Numbered from the stretch's first letter, positions 1 through 9,064 are shown. The stretch is 64,000 bases of DNA from Rhodobacter flavimaris (GCF_021378075.1 NZ_JAJUOS010000013.1:1-64000); one strand, 5' to 3'. The notes: generated from the sequence alone by a model not told the origin. Program-made: numbers and translations.

Positions 1-41
1 GGCTTGGTCGGCGATTTTGAATTGGAGGATTTGGGCTTCAT
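1..41 (-). CDS. Possible 5' end of an unidentified gene running off the window
   Basis: Reading the minus strand from 41, an ATG opens a frame beginning MKPKSSNSKSPTK that continues past base 1. An AAGGA sequence lies about six bases upstream of this ATG. It follows the coupled pair at 874-1215 and 86-877 in the same direction, so it could be the third gene of that operon. The basic, serine-rich start gives no family assignment. The first codons lie inside the inverted repeat at 24-80, so initiation could be sensitive to RNA folding. Only 13 codons are visible, so this stays tentative. Confidence 0.35.
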   Translation of the reverse strand, partial: MKPKSSNSKSPTK

Positions 42-80
42 CTTCGTTCCTTCGTCACTACGACGAAGCCCAAATCCTCC
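24..80. repeat. Perfect 16-bp inverted repeat with short loop
   Basis: GGAGGATTTGGGCTTC at 24-39 is exactly complementary to 65-80. Pairing extends imperfectly inward to about 47 and 57, leaving a loop of about nine bases. It sits directly after the stop codon of the 263-residue gene on the minus strand and covers the start codon of the next minus-strand frame (41). No T-run follows it, so it is not a typical intrinsic terminator. It could be a translational control hairpin or a recombination site. Confidence 0.8.
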
Positions 81-85
81 TTAAA

Positions 86-877
86 TCACAACCTCAAATC
101 TGTGCCATAGGCGCTGACGGGGGACAGTTTGATCGGTATCTTCGACAAATGATTGCCAAGATAGAGGAAAGACCCCTTGATGTCGATTTCTGCAACAGGC
201 TCACCGTCGATAGTCATGGCCAATCGGACTTCAGGCTTTACTAACTGCCACTTCCCATAAATCCGACCACCTTTGTCTAAGCGGCCTTCATTGAAACTAC
301 GGTAGCAGCTAGACCAAACCTTGGCCTCTGCCCCTTGAAGCGGATGCTGAGCCATCATTTCATTGATGAGTTGAATCTTGGCAATTTCGTCAGAAATCTG
401 TGGCTCAAACAGTGAGTGACGCAACCGTTTGCCTTTTCGTTTGTTGCCCGAGGCACTGACTTTTGTCGGGGCACGTACGTCAACCAAGCTGCTCATGCCG
501 TGCTTCTCTAACTCTATACTCGAGTGATCTAACTCGTCCGTGACTCGGTAGACTTGGCAAAGTCCCCTCCTCCCGCGCTGAACAATTTTGAGCCAGCCTA
601 TTTCAAGCAGTTTATTCCTCAGTTTCTCTGCAATTGCGCGGCCATAAGGGGCATCGTAAAACTTGTCTTCGGTCAGCTGCCAAGCAAGGTGTCCCTTTTC
701 AGAGTGTTTCACTGCTCCGATGACATCGCAAAGTGCAAAGATTGCCTTGCCCCGTGAGGTAGTCCGTAGCGTCGATTCAAACAACTGGTCAACCATGAGT
801 TCCAACGCAAGCCGACTACTATCATTGGCTGGCTTGAATTTTGGGGTTATGAATTTGTCTGCGGATAGCTCTGTCAT
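86..877 (-). CDS. Hypothetical accessory protein with a C-terminal polymerase-like motif
   Basis: 263 residues if started at the ATG at 877, which overlaps the upstream stop as ATGA and implies translational coupling. Residues about 1-100 (SRLALELMVDQL and GKAIFALCDVIGAV) may form a winged-helix-like region. A basic stretch follows at about 140-155. The C-terminus has GGRIYGKWQLV, an Arg-rich helix and then GEPVAEIDIKGSFLYL. This resembles a family of mobile-element proteins in which an E-[IV]-D-[FI]-S-type motif recalls motif A of family A DNA polymerases. The protein stops about 25 residues after that motif, where relatives usually continue, so it may be truncated. Function is unknown; a replication or mobile-element role is an inference. 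Confidence 0.6.
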   Translation of the reverse strand: MTELSADKFITPKFKPANDSSRLALELMVDQLFESTLRTTSRGKAIFALCDVIGAVKHSEKGHLAWQLTEDKFYDAPYGRAIAEKLRNKLLEIGWLKIVQRGRRGLCQVYRVTDELDHSSIELEKHGMSSLVDVRAPTKVSASGNKRKGKRLRHSLFEPQISDEIAKIQLINEMMAQHPLQGAEAKVWSSCYRSFNEGRLDKGGRIYGKWQLVKPEVRLAMTIDGEPVAEIDIKGSFLYLGNHLSKIPIKLSPVSAYGTDLRL

Positions 878-1215
878 GGTTGGAACTCCGCGACGAAGTG
901 ATCTGGCCAATCGGGATGTAGTGAGTAGCCAAATGTCTTCAGCCTCTGCTCAAGCCCGATCCTAGTTCGGCAGTAGGAGACCGCACGCCAACGCTTACCG
1001 GATTGATCTTTCTTCTGAACGATCCACTGCCAATCGTCTTTGCAGGTGACGATGCGTAGCGAGGGGCTCATTAGAGTTAGAACCTTCGCGTACGCGTCAT
1101 CGCCTTCTCTAGTGGTCAGGGCCTGATGTACTGCTTTGATGGGGGTAAGACTATCTGAAGGGGCGAGCGCGCTCTGGACAAACTTATAGCCGCTCTGCGG
1201 AGTTATAAATGACAT
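874..1215 (-). CDS. Hypothetical protein, coupled to the downstream accessory gene
   Basis: 113 residues, no signal peptide or membrane segment. The centre reads WQWIVQKKDQSGKRWRAVSYCRTR, an aromatic and basic pattern seen in small proteins of integrated elements; I cannot name the family. Its TGA overlaps the ATG of the next gene by the ATGA arrangement, so the two are almost certainly co-translated. Base composition is AT-rich compared with the core genes after 3.4 kb, in line with acquired DNA. Confidence 0.5.
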   Translation of the reverse strand: MSFITPQSGYKFVQSALAPSDSLTPIKAVHQALTTREGDDAYAKVLTLMSPSLRIVTCKDDWQWIVQKKDQSGKRWRAVSYCRTRIGLEQRLKTFGYSLHPDWPDHFVAEFQP

Positions 1216-1629
1216 TCAATATCCTTGGATGGTTAGGCAGCGATGGTGCCCTCGAAGCGTACGAAGTGAGTAGATTGATTCCGTGGAGACGCCCAGACAG
1301 GGCGATGCGAAGAGATCCACTTAATATATTGAATAATATGGCAATTTTGCCAATTTGTCCAGAGAAAACATGCCTGAGATTGAAGATTTTGGAATTCTAG
1401 ACATTGCATCCCGTGGCCATGTGACACAACCTGCATCCTGGTGCATATGGCGAGCACGGGTATCACCAAAGAGCACGTGGCCTGAGCACTTATCAACGCA
1501 CTTGCAATCGCCGGTAGGTTAGCTATCGTTAAAACTTACAAGCGGCGAAGCGCCTTGGGGCACCCTGCAAAATGCTTCTTGGCTATTTACCAAAACTCGC
1601 CACGAGAATAATTGTCGTTGAGGGTTCGG
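1216..1629. other. Intergenic, no supported gene
   Basis: AT-rich spacer of about 410 bases between the minus-strand accessory pair and the plus-strand zinc-ribbon gene. An 87-codon open frame on the minus strand (1233-1496) has no ribosome binding site or recognisable motif, so I do not annotate it. The spacer probably carries promoters for both flanking units, but I could not place them with confidence. Confidence 0.5.
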
Positions 1630-1938
1630 ATGATAGTCGATTCAATCGGCGTCGGCTTAGATGCGAGTGGAAAGTCGTGTTTATCATTTGGCGTCAGTCA
1701 ATATCAATGCCCCACTTGCGGATGCTACAATGTCCAAGTGGGCAAATGTGACCATCTTTATGATGCCTCCACGACGATTATTCTAAACCACAGCTCAATG
1801 TCTTGCTTATCATGTGGGCATGAATCCAGAGGAGGTCGCTTCTTTGTGAAAAATGTGCTCGCCGAAAGTGATGCGGATCAACAAGCATTGATTAAGAAAA
1901 TATCCGAAGATACTGGAGACTTGTTTCGTTACAGGTGA
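1630..1938 (+). CDS. Small putative zinc-ribbon protein
   Basis: 102 residues from the ATG at 1630, which has a GAGGG sequence five bases upstream; a TTG six codons earlier is the alternative. Two cysteine pairs, CPTCGC near residue 32 and CLSCGH near residue 64, are spaced as a treble-clef or zinc-ribbon metal site, with a further Cys and His (KCDH) between them. The N-terminal half is rich in beta-type residues and the C-terminus is helical and acidic. It has no signal peptide, so it is probably cytoplasmic and may bind nucleic acid or protein. The family is not recognised. It stands alone in the AT-rich segment. Confidence 0.55.
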   Translation: MIVDSIGVGLDASGKSCLSFGVSQYQCPTCGCYNVQVGKCDHLYDASTTIILNHSSMSCLSCGHESRGGRFFVKNVLAESDADQQALIKKISEDTGDLFRYR

Positions 1939-2115
1939 CTGCCGAGGTCGGTTTGGTCCCTCAATATTAAGTGAGCATTATAGAGCAAAATCATATCACC
2001 ATCCCGTTTTGCATTTTTTGTTGTTATGCTTTTTTGGTGAATTTTTCCGAGTGCTCACCTGACTAATGCTTAATAATCAACGCTAGATACCACTAGCTTC
2101 AGCTTGGAATAATGT

Positions 2116-2700
2116 ATGTCGAAGCGTGACATTGTGCCGGATAATGTGAGGTCTCTATTTCTGCTGGCTGGCGGCGATGTTTCGCTTGGTGACTTGCACT
2201 CCTTTCCTTTGACGGAATACGAGAGGCGCATCGCGCTAGAAGTAATGGCAAACAAATCACATCCATTTTGGAGCGAGATTCGGACGCGAAGCAGCACAAG
2301 AGGCAAAAATAGCGCCGATGGCAGTACAGATAGCTATCTGGACGCCCAAGCACAGGCACCTCGACGCGCCGTCGCGCCGATTGTGTCCATGCTATTAATA
2401 TCCTTCTTGCTTGGTGCAACTATCGTTTATTTTGGCATGAAGGATAGATTTCTAGCCAACCTTTTTGCTGGCATTGTGGTATGGGGCGCATGGATTTTAT
2501 TAATGCTATTCCTGCTTAGAATGTTCGGGGATAGATTTCGAGGCAATACGATTTATGGATTTTTAGGGTTTTGGGTTTTGTATTTCCCTGCGATCTTTGC
2601 TGCCGACTTGTCTGGTCCGATTGCAAATTTTCTTGTTAGTCTTATACCTTTTTTTGCTGCAGCTAGAGTCGGGGATTACGTTCTTAGTTTCTTAATTTGA
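2116..2700 (+). CDS. Hypothetical membrane protein with soluble N-terminal region
   Basis: 194 residues. Residues 1-60 look soluble and contain LLAGGDVSLGDLHSFPLTEYE. A charged Ser/Arg linker follows. From about residue 88 there are four hydrophobic segments (about 90-108, 115-135, 145-165 and 168-190), so the protein should sit in the inner membrane. Positively charged residues between segments support this. I recognise no catalytic motif or family. It lies in the AT-rich accessory segment, with no close neighbour on its strand. Confidence 0.5.
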   Translation: MSKRDIVPDNVRSLFLLAGGDVSLGDLHSFPLTEYERRIALEVMANKSHPFWSEIRTRSSTRGKNSADGSTDSYLDAQAQAPRRAVAPIVSMLLISFLLGATIVYFGMKDRFLANLFAGIVVWGAWILLMLFLLRMFGDRFRGNTIYGFLGFWVLYFPAIFAADLSGPIANFLVSLIPFFAAARVGDYVLSFLI

Positions 2701-3459
2701 AATATGGTCCATCAATCCAATCATGACGGACCTACCCAGTTCATGACTGCCTTCTCTGTCGAACGAAGGATCAGGATTCAGTGGTGAAGGCTCTACAAGC
2801 TGCGATGCAGGATCAGATGGGGGCTGTAGCCGTATTGGATGTAGAAAGCTTAGGTGTAGAACCAACCTTGATCTTACCCGAGGGAGAATAAGGCATCCCC
2901 TTAAGTATTTATATCTACTATATATTTATTGGAAGTAGTGATAGTTAAGGGAGCTTAGGGTACATCCATCAAGACATACCTTTAGGCCCTCTCTTAGTGT
3001 TAAGATGTAGAAAACTCCTCCCTTGTCCCTGATCCAGCTTGAACAGGTGACACATAGGGGTTGGAGGGGGGGGCTCTGCCGAATGTGGTTTCCAGACTCC
3101 TCAGACCCGATCTCCGTCAACGCCGATACACACACCTATGGCACCCCGTCTGGCCCATGCCCGCCCCCCTAGCTTCGTTTACAGATTCTGGAGGAACTGG
3201 CTTCAGGTAGCCCCCAAGGACGGCAGCGAGGCAGCAACTGTCGAACAACTATCACCAATAGAGCGGGCATGTTCCTACTGGCTTACCCCCGAGGAAGGCT
3301 TAGGCGGGCGACACGGTATGAACGACCAAATGACTGACCAAGATAAACCGCATTGAGATGAATTCCCTTTTGTCGTATCAATCAAATCAATGCGTTAGAT
3401 GACATCTGGAGCCTGAGCGAGGATACAGCCCTCGCTACCCGCTCCAATTTATCCTCGGA
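2701..3459. other. Long AT-rich intergenic stretch at the accessory/core border
   Basis: About 760 bases without a supported gene. It contains a very AT-rich tract near 2895-2945, a run of nine G near 3066-3074, and a 72-codon frame at 3138-3356 without a binding site or motif, which I leave out. A small inverted repeat (AGCGAGG at 3417-3423 with CCTCGCT at 3431-3437) lies just past the 3' end of the sugar dehydrogenase gene. Composition changes to core-like GC at about 3.42 kb, so the edge of the accessory segment is probably here. No attachment repeat or integrase was seen. Confidence 0.5.
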
Positions 3460-4533
3460 TCACTTCGGCACCAGGCGATAAAGCCCGCCCGAGTCCGAGT
3501 CTTCTATGATCCATACATGCCCCGCGCGATCCACCGCGACGTCGCGCACACGCATCCGCAGATCCCACCGCGCAAGCTGGTCCGAGCCATCGCCAGCCAC
3601 CATCACAAGCCCCTGCCCGCGCAGCGCACCGATCAGCATCTGACCGCGCCACGCGGGGAAATCATCGCCTGCATAGAAGGCCAACCCCGCAGGAGCGATG
3701 ACCGGCGTCCACCACAGCTTCGGAGCGGTGAACTCCGGGCGGGTATCGTGGTCGGGGATCGGCCAGCCCGTGTAATTGTCGCCGTTCGACACCTCAGGCC
3801 AGCCGTAGTTCTGTCCGGGCGTGATTAGGTTCAGCTCATCGCCGCCGCGCGGCCCCATCTCATGCGACCAGAGGCGACCGTCCGGCGCGAAGGCAAGGCC
3901 GTAGGGGTTGCGATGCCCTTCGGACCAGATCGCAGCGCGGATCGCACTGCCCGAAAACGGATTGCCGGGCGCGGGCTGCCCGTCGGGCGTCAGGCGCAGG
4001 ATCTTGCCGCGCGGGTTGTCGGGCACTTGCGCCGTATCGGGCTGCATCCGGTCGCCGACGCTCAGGTAGAGCATCCCGTCGGGGCCGAAGGCGATGATCC
4101 CGCCGGGCTGTCCACGCCCGCCCGCGGTCTGCTGCCAGAGGGTCTCGACACCACCTAAAGCGCTGCTATCAAGCCGCGCCCGCGCCAGAACCAGCGCATT
4201 CTGGGGTGAAACATAGGTGAAATAGACCCTACCAGACCGTGCAAAATCCGGCGAAACAGCGATATCCAATAGGCCATTCTGACCTGCAAACTGCACTTTT
4301 GGAACATTTTCTAATGAAACGCCATCTTCGCTTTCAAACAGCCAAATCTCCCCCGGCTTGGTCGTGACCAGCAGGCGGCCATCCGGCAGCGGCGCGATGG
4401 CCCATGGCAGGTCGAGCGTGGCTACACGCTCCAGCCTGAACGGCAGATCGCGGCTTGCCGGTCGCTCGCCCATGTTCTGCGCCCAGACCGGGCCGGTCAG
4501 AAAAATCAACGCAACAAGAAATCGTCCAAACAC
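3460..4533 (-). CDS. PQQ-dependent sugar dehydrogenase family (glucose/sorbosone dehydrogenase-like)
   Basis: 357 residues starting with GTG at 4533, preceded by AGAGG at seven bases. Residues 1-18 are a typical Sec signal peptide ending VWA before QNM, so the protein acts in the periplasm. The rest is the six-bladed propeller of the soluble aldose sugar dehydrogenase family: LPWAIAPLPDGRLLVTTKPG at the start, ISVGD-type and GHRNPYGLAFAPDGRLW-type strands in the middle (HRNPxGL is a family hallmark), and NYGWPEVSNG after it. Family members oxidise aldoses with PQQ, but the true substrate of this group is usually unproven. It stands alone and is divergent from ridA. Confidence 0.88.
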   Translation of the reverse strand: MFGRFLVALIFLTGPVWAQNMGERPASRDLPFRLERVATLDLPWAIAPLPDGRLLVTTKPGEIWLFESEDGVSLENVPKVQFAGQNGLLDIAVSPDFARSGRVYFTYVSPQNALVLARARLDSSALGGVETLWQQTAGGRGQPGGIIAFGPDGMLYLSVGDRMQPDTAQVPDNPRGKILRLTPDGQPAPGNPFSGSAIRAAIWSEGHRNPYGLAFAPDGRLWSHEMGPRGGDELNLITPGQNYGWPEVSNGDNYTGWPIPDHDTRPEFTAPKLWWTPVIAPAGLAFYAGDDFPAWRGQMLIGALRGQGLVMVAGDGSDQLARWDLRMRVRDVAVDRAGHVWIIEDSDSGGLYRLVPK

Positions 4534-4638
4534 TTTGAAACCTCTTTTCCCGTCAAAGGTAGTGCGCTCACGCGGAAAGCCACTGGCCCCGGCGAAACCC
4601 TGCCGCTATCACCTTGGCAATCAATCACGGAGGGGCCA

Positions 4639-4989
4639 ATGGCCGAGATCAAACGTATCGAGTGCGGCGCGCGCATGAGCGAAGCCGTCGTCTATAACGG
4701 GCTTATCTGGCTGGCAGGTCAGGTCGGCGCACCAGGTGAAAGCGTGACCGCCCAGACCAAGGCGATTCTCGCCAGCATCGACCGCCTTCTGGCGGAGGCC
4801 GGCTCGGACAAGACCCGCATCCTGAGCGCACAGATCTGGCTGGCCGATATCGCCGATTTTGCCGAGATGAACGCCGTGTGGGATGCATGGGTTCCGGCGG
4901 GCCATTGCCCGGCGCGCGCGACCGGCGAGGCCCGTCTGGCCGCGCCCGATTACCGCGTCGAAATCATCATCACCGCCGCGCAGGCGTGA
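4639..4989 (+). CDS. RidA/YjgF family enamine-imine deaminase
   Basis: 116 residues with a strong GGAGG binding site five bases upstream of ATG 4639. The family fold is visible: VVYNGLIWLAGQVG, the trimer-forming helix, QIWLADIADFAEMNAVWDAW, and the substrate-carboxylate arginine in ATGEARLAAPDYRVEI near the C-terminus. RidA proteins hydrolyse reactive 2-aminoacrylate-type enamines or imines made by PLP enzymes. The sequence belongs to a RidA subgroup with a CPARATGEARL-type end rather than the archetypal one, so the exact substrate is open. It converges on sufE with an 18-base gap. Confidence 0.9.
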   Translation: MAEIKRIECGARMSEAVVYNGLIWLAGQVGAPGESVTAQTKAILASIDRLLAEAGSDKTRILSAQIWLADIADFAEMNAVWDAWVPAGHCPARATGEARLAAPDYRVEIIITAAQA

Positions 4990-5007
4990 ACAACGGGGCG
5001 GCGGGGC

Positions 5008-5436
5008 CTAGGCTGCCGCCGCCTCGGCCGCAAGGCGCCGAATACGCTCGACCATCGCCGCGACGCCGTTCGAGCGCTGCTGGCTAAGATGCTCATTGAG
5101 GCCCAGACGGCCCAGTTCCGCCTTGGCATCGACCTTGGCGACCTCGGCCACACTCAACCCGGAGTAAAGCGCGTGCAGCACCGCGATCAGGCCGCGTACG
5201 ATCAGCGCATCCGACTCGCCTTGGAAATCGAAGCGCGCGGTGGGGCCAGTGCCCTCGATCCGCGGCAGCAGCCAGACCTGACTTGCGCAGCCCTCGACCT
5301 TGGTCGCGGGCACCTTCACGGCATCCTCCATCGGCGCCATTGCCTTGCCCAGTTCGATCACATGCCGGTAGCGGTCTTCCCAGTCATCGAGAAACTCGAA
5401 GGTCTCGGCGATTTCCTCGAAGCTTTCGGTGGCCAT
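5008..5436 (-). CDS. sufE: SufE family cysteine-desulfurase partner
   Basis: 142 residues from the ATG at 5436, preceded by AGGAG at about eight bases; an upstream in-frame ATG at 5484 lacks a site. SufE accepts persulfide sulfur from SufS for iron-sulfur cluster assembly. The acceptor cysteine is visible as C50 in KVEGCASQVWL, and DDWEDRYRHVIELGK at the N-terminus and HLSQQRSNGVAAMVERIR at the C-terminus are family signatures. Length is normal. The gene is not in a suf cluster here, as is common in this group. The symbol is by family. Confidence 0.9.
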   Translation of the reverse strand: MATESFEEIAETFEFLDDWEDRYRHVIELGKAMAPMEDAVKVPATKVEGCASQVWLLPRIEGTGPTARFDFQGESDALIVRGLIAVLHALYSGLSVAEVAKVDAKAELGRLGLNEHLSQQRSNGVAAMVERIRRLAAEAAAA

Positions 5437-5552
5437 GTGCCTCTCCTCTGTAGCGACGCCCCTGCCTAACGCGAGTGCGCGCATGGGTCCAGTGGCGGCT
5501 TTTCAAAAGCCACGCAATGGGCTACCCAAGAGCAAACCAGTCCGGAGTCCCC

Positions 5553-6035
5553 ATGCGACAGCCCCTTCTTGCCTCGCTTGCCATCGTCACTGTCGTTGCC
5601 GGATGCGGCTTCAGCGAAAGCCGGTTCAACCCGTTCAACTGGTTCGGCGGCGATGAGGAAGTCACCACGCTGGAACCCGAGGGCGGCTACGCTGTCAGCC
5701 TTGGCGACAACCGCGCAATGATCGACCAGGTGACCCGGCTTGAGGTGAAGCCCACGCAGGGCGGCGCCATCGTCTCGGCTGCCGGGCTGACCCCGACGCA
5801 GGGCTGGTGGGACGCCGAACTGATCGCGGAGAATGACGGTTACGCCGTCGATGGCGTGATGAGCTACACCTTCGTCGTGGCCGAACCCGACCCCTATTCG
5901 GATGCCTCCAAGCGTGTGCTCACGCCCGAGTCGCGCGAAGTCACCGTCGCGGCCTTCATCTCGAACGCCCGCCTGCGCGATGTCTCGAAGATCGTGGTGA
6001 CCGGCGCGAATAACGCGCGCTCGGTCAGCCGCTAA
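5553..6035 (+). CDS. Lipoprotein, conserved in Rhodobacteraceae type genomes
   Basis: 160 residues from the ATG at 5553, preceded by CGGAG. The N-terminus MRQPLLASLAIVTVVAGC is a lipoprotein signal with lipobox VAGC, so the mature protein starts at Cys18 and is membrane-anchored in the periplasm. The mature part contains FNPFNWFGG, an acidic linker and a beta-rich domain with QGWWDAELIAEN and YTFVVAEP. No catalytic motif is recognised. It is divergent from sufE (116-base gap) and ends two bases before the convergent RNase D gene. Confidence 0.75.
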   Translation: MRQPLLASLAIVTVVAGCGFSESRFNPFNWFGGDEEVTTLEPEGGYAVSLGDNRAMIDQVTRLEVKPTQGGAIVSAAGLTPTQGWWDAELIAENDGYAVDGVMSYTFVVAEPDPYSDASKRVLTPESREVTVAAFISNARLRDVSKIVVTGANNARSVSR

Positions 6036-6037
6036 AC

Positions 6038-7195
6038 TCAGCCGGCCAGAACGATCCGGACGGCCCCGCCCGAGGCCGTCAGCGCGATCTCGCCATGCGC
6101 AAGACGCAGCGCATCCTGACCGAAGACCTCATTGCGCCAGCCGCTAAGCGCGGGCACGTCGCGTTTGCCCGCGGCGATCCGGTCCAGATCCGAGGCGCTT
6201 GCGATCAGCTTGGCGGCAACGCCGGTTTCCTCGGACTTCGCCTTGAGCAGCACGCGCAGCAGGTCGGCCAGCGCGGTGTTCACCTGCAACTGGGTGCTTT
6301 CCTCGGGCACGCGCGGCATGTCCTCGGGGCGAACCTCAAGCCCCTCTTTCACCGCCTGAAGGATGCCCTCGGCGATGTCACCCCGACGCGCCTCGCGCAA
6401 CAGCAGGCGCGACTTCCCCAGCTCATCCATCGAGGTGGGTTTGGTCGAGGCCAGTTCCAGCAGCGCGTCATCCTTGAAGATGCGCGAGCGCGGGATGTTC
6501 TTGTTCTGCGCATAACCCTCGCGGAAGCGCGCCAGTTCGCGCACGATGGCGAGGAACCGGCCCGAGGTGGTGCGGGTCTTGACGCGCTGCCAGGCCTCTT
6601 CGGGGCGCGTGATATAGGTCTCGGGGTTGAGAAGGATGGCTTCCTCCTCTTCGACCCATTGCTCACGGCCCGATTTCTTCAGCTCTTTCGAGAGGAACTC
6701 GTAGATCACCCGCAGATGGGTCACATCGGCCAGCGCGTATTTCAACTGCGCCTCGGTCAGCGGACGGCGCGACCAGTCGGTAAAGCGCGAGGTCTTGTCG
6801 AGCTGCTGACGCGCGATCTTCTTGACCAGTGTCTCATAGCCGACCTGCTCGCCAAAGCCGCAGACCATGGCGGCGACCTGGGTGTCGAACAGTGGCAGCG
6901 GGAAGACTCCTGCCTCGATGAAGAAGATCTCGAGGTCCTGGCGCGCGGCGTGGAAAACCTTGACCGTGCCCTGGTGCCGGAACAGGTCATAGAGCGGCTC
7001 AAGCGAGATGCCATCGGCCAGCGGATCGACAAGGACCGCATCGCCATCCTTGCCGGGCAGCGCCATCTGCACAAGACAGAGCTTGGACCAATAGGTCCGC
7101 TCCCTCAGGAACTCGGTATCGACGGTAACGTAGGGCTGGGTCTTTGCCTTCGCGCAGAATGCGGCAAGGGCTTCGGTCGTGGTAATTGTGGGCAT
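6038..7195 (-). CDS. rnd: Ribonuclease D
   Basis: 385 residues from ATG 7195, the usual family start (MPTITTTEAL) with AGAGAAG upstream; an ATG at 7222 adds nine residues. RNase D is a 3'-5' exonuclease trimming tRNA and other small RNAs. The DEDDy active site is visible: VTVDTEFLRERTYW (Exo I, Asp and Glu), VFHAARQDLEIFF (Exo II, Asp), and YALADVTHL (Exo III, Tyr and Asp). An HRDC-like helical domain (IPRSRIFKDDALLELA) follows in the second half. The length is typical for alphaproteobacteria. Confidence 0.93.
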   Translation of the reverse strand: MPTITTTEALAAFCAKAKTQPYVTVDTEFLRERTYWSKLCLVQMALPGKDGDAVLVDPLADGISLEPLYDLFRHQGTVKVFHAARQDLEIFFIEAGVFPLPLFDTQVAAMVCGFGEQVGYETLVKKIARQQLDKTSRFTDWSRRPLTEAQLKYALADVTHLRVIYEFLSKELKKSGREQWVEEEEAILLNPETYITRPEEAWQRVKTRTTSGRFLAIVRELARFREGYAQNKNIPRSRIFKDDALLELASTKPTSMDELGKSRLLLREARRGDIAEGILQAVKEGLEVRPEDMPRVPEESTQLQVNTALADLLRVLLKAKSEETGVAAKLIASASDLDRIAAGKRDVPALSGWRNEVFGQDALRLAHGEIALTASGGAVRIVLAG

Positions 7196-7297
7196 CGCGC
7201 GCTTCTCTGGTCGCGGGGTCATCCCGCCGTCCCTTCCCCTTTAGGAGGTTGAGACGCGAAAGAAAAGTGCGCGCTGCGCGATTTCGCCTGAAAACGA

Positions 7298-7885
7298 CTA
7301 GAGCAGAACCGGCGTGCGGTCCCCGGCGACGTAGCGGCGCAGAACGGCGGGGTAAAGGCGATGCTCCATCACCAGCACGCGTGCGGCCAGTGTTTCGGCT
7401 GTGTCGCCCGGCTCGACCGGCACGCGGGCCTGCCCGAGGATCGGACCATCGTCCAGCACGGGCGTGACCTCATGCACGGTGCAGCCGGCCTCGGCATCGC
7501 CCGCGTCCAGCGCGCGCTGATGGGTATGCAGGCCGGGATACTTGGGCAGAAGCGAGGGGTGGATATTCAGCATCCGCCCCGCGAATTGCTCGACAAAGCC
7601 CGGCGTCAGGACGCGCATGAAGCCTGCAAGGCAGAGCACATCGGGTTCGGCCGCGAGGATGGGTTTGAGCAGTTCGGCCTCGAAGGCCACGCGATCCTTG
7701 CCGAAGGGGCGGTGGTCGATGGCGGCCGTGGGTACGCCCATGCGCGCGGCCTTTTCCAGCCCCGCAGCCGCCGCATCGTTCGAGGCCACCAGAACCGGGG
7801 CCGCATAACCCTGGGCCTGCATATCCTCGACGAGGCGGACCATGTTCGATCCGCCCCCGGAAATCAGGATCGCGACACGCTTCAC
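7298..7885 (-). CDS. purN: Phosphoribosylglycinamide formyltransferase (folate-dependent)
   Basis: 195 residues. The enzyme formylates GAR with 10-formyl-THF in step 3 of purine synthesis. The N-terminal [12 protein letters not shown] loop binds the phosphate, and the catalytic triad is visible as [12 protein letters not shown] (Asn and His) and [12 protein letters not shown] (Asp). The start ATG overlaps the purM stop as ATGA, so the two are translationally coupled. Length is normal for the family. Confidence 0.96.
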   Translation of the reverse strand: MKRVAILISGGGSNMVRLVEDMQAQGYAAPVLVASNDAAAAGLEKAARMGVPTAAIDHRPFGKDRVAFEAELLKPILAAEPDVLCLAGFMRVLTPGFVEQFAGRMLNIHPSLLPKYPGLHTHQRALDAGDAEAGCTVHEVTPVLDDGPILGQARVPVEPGDTAETLAARVLVMEHRLYPAVLRRYVAGDRTPVLL

Positions 7886-8928
7886 AGAAGCGCGCCCTCA
7901 TAGGCTACGCCGGTGCCCTCGGTCACGGTGCCGATGCGGGTCACGGTCTCGCCCTGCGCGCGCAGCAGCTCGGCCAGCGCCTCGGCGCGGTCGGCGGCGA
8001 CCACGACGATCATGCCGATGCCGCAGTTGAAGGTCTTGAGCAGCTCGGGCTCGGCCATATTCGCGGTGTCAGCCAGCCAGCGGAACACGGGCGGCAGCTC
8101 CCACGACGACAGGTCGATCGTCGCGCCAAGCCCCTCGGGCAGGACGCGCGGCAGGTTCTCGGTCAGACCGCCACCGGTGATATGCGCGAGCGCATGAACG
8201 CCACCCGCACGCACCGCAGCCAGTGCCTGCTTGACGTAAAGCCGGGTCGGCGCCAGCAGCGCCGCGCCAAGCGAGCCTTCCGCGAAGGGGCAATCTGCCT
8301 CCCAGTCAAGGCCCGAGAGTTCAACCACCTTGCGCACAAAGCTGTAGCCGTTCGAATGCACGCCGTTCGAGCCGAGGCCGAGCAGCACATCGCCCTTCAC
8401 GACACCCGCCGGAAGATCGGCACCACGCTCCATCGCGCCCACGGCGAAGCCCGCGAGGTCGAAATCGTCCTTGGCATACATGCCCGGCATCTCGGCGGTC
8501 TCGCCGCCGATCAGCGCGCAGCCCGACTGGGCGCAGCCCTCGGCGATGCCCTCGATGATACGGGTGGCCTGATCAAGCTCCAGCTTGCCGGTGGCGAAGT
8601 AGTCGAGGAAAAAGAGCGGCTCGGCGCCCTGGCAGACGAGGTCGTTGACGCACATCGCCACAAGGTCGATCCCGATCGTGTCCACGTTGCCGGTGTCGAT
8701 GGCGATGCGCAGCTTCGTGCCCACGCCGTCGGTGGCCGCCACGAGGATCGGATCGCTATAGCCCGCGCCCTTCAGATCGAACAGCGCGCCGAAGCCGCCC
8801 AGACCCGACATGGTGCCGGGGCGCGTGGTGCGCTTCGCCGCCGGTTTGATCCGCTCGACCAGAGCATTGCCCGCATCGATATCGACGCCCGCATCGGCAT
8901 AGGTCAGCCCGTTTTTCCCCGTGGTCAT
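7882..8928 (-). CDS. purM: Phosphoribosylformylglycinamidine cyclo-ligase (AIR synthetase)
   Basis: 348 residues from ATG 8928; GGAG lies nine bases upstream, favouring it over the ATG at 8937. PurM closes the imidazole ring of AIR with ATP in step 5 of purine synthesis. Family signatures: [61 protein letters not shown] (split here only for description), [12 protein letters not shown] and [18 protein letters not shown]. First gene of the purM-purN operon. Confidence 0.96.
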   Translation of the reverse strand: MTTGKNGLTYADAGVDIDAGNALVERIKPAAKRTTRPGTMSGLGGFGALFDLKGAGYSDPILVAATDGVGTKLRIAIDTGNVDTIGIDLVAMCVNDLVCQGAEPLFFLDYFATGKLELDQATRIIEGIAEGCAQSGCALIGGETAEMPGMYAKDDFDLAGFAVGAMERGADLPAGVVKGDVLLGLGSNGVHSNGYSFVRKVVELSGLDWEADCPFAEGSLGAALLAPTRLYVKQALAAVRAGGVHALAHITGGGLTENLPRVLPEGLGATIDLSSWELPPVFRWLADTANMAEPELLKTFNCGIGMIVVVAADRAEALAELLRAQGETVTRIGTVTEGTGVAYEGALL

Positions 8929-9064
8929 CGCCCGCATCTCCGCCAGTGGAACCTTTGGCCCGCGCCTTAGCGCAAAGGCCGCCCGGGGGCAACGGAAAGG
9001 CGCGCGCAGGGCCGATATTCTTGACGCGCCCCGCGCCCCCGGATAAGCCGAGGGCGACCATTGG

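Noticed and set aside
3138..3356. 72-codon plus-strand frame
   Set aside because: No binding site and no family features; its codon use does not resemble a conserved gene.
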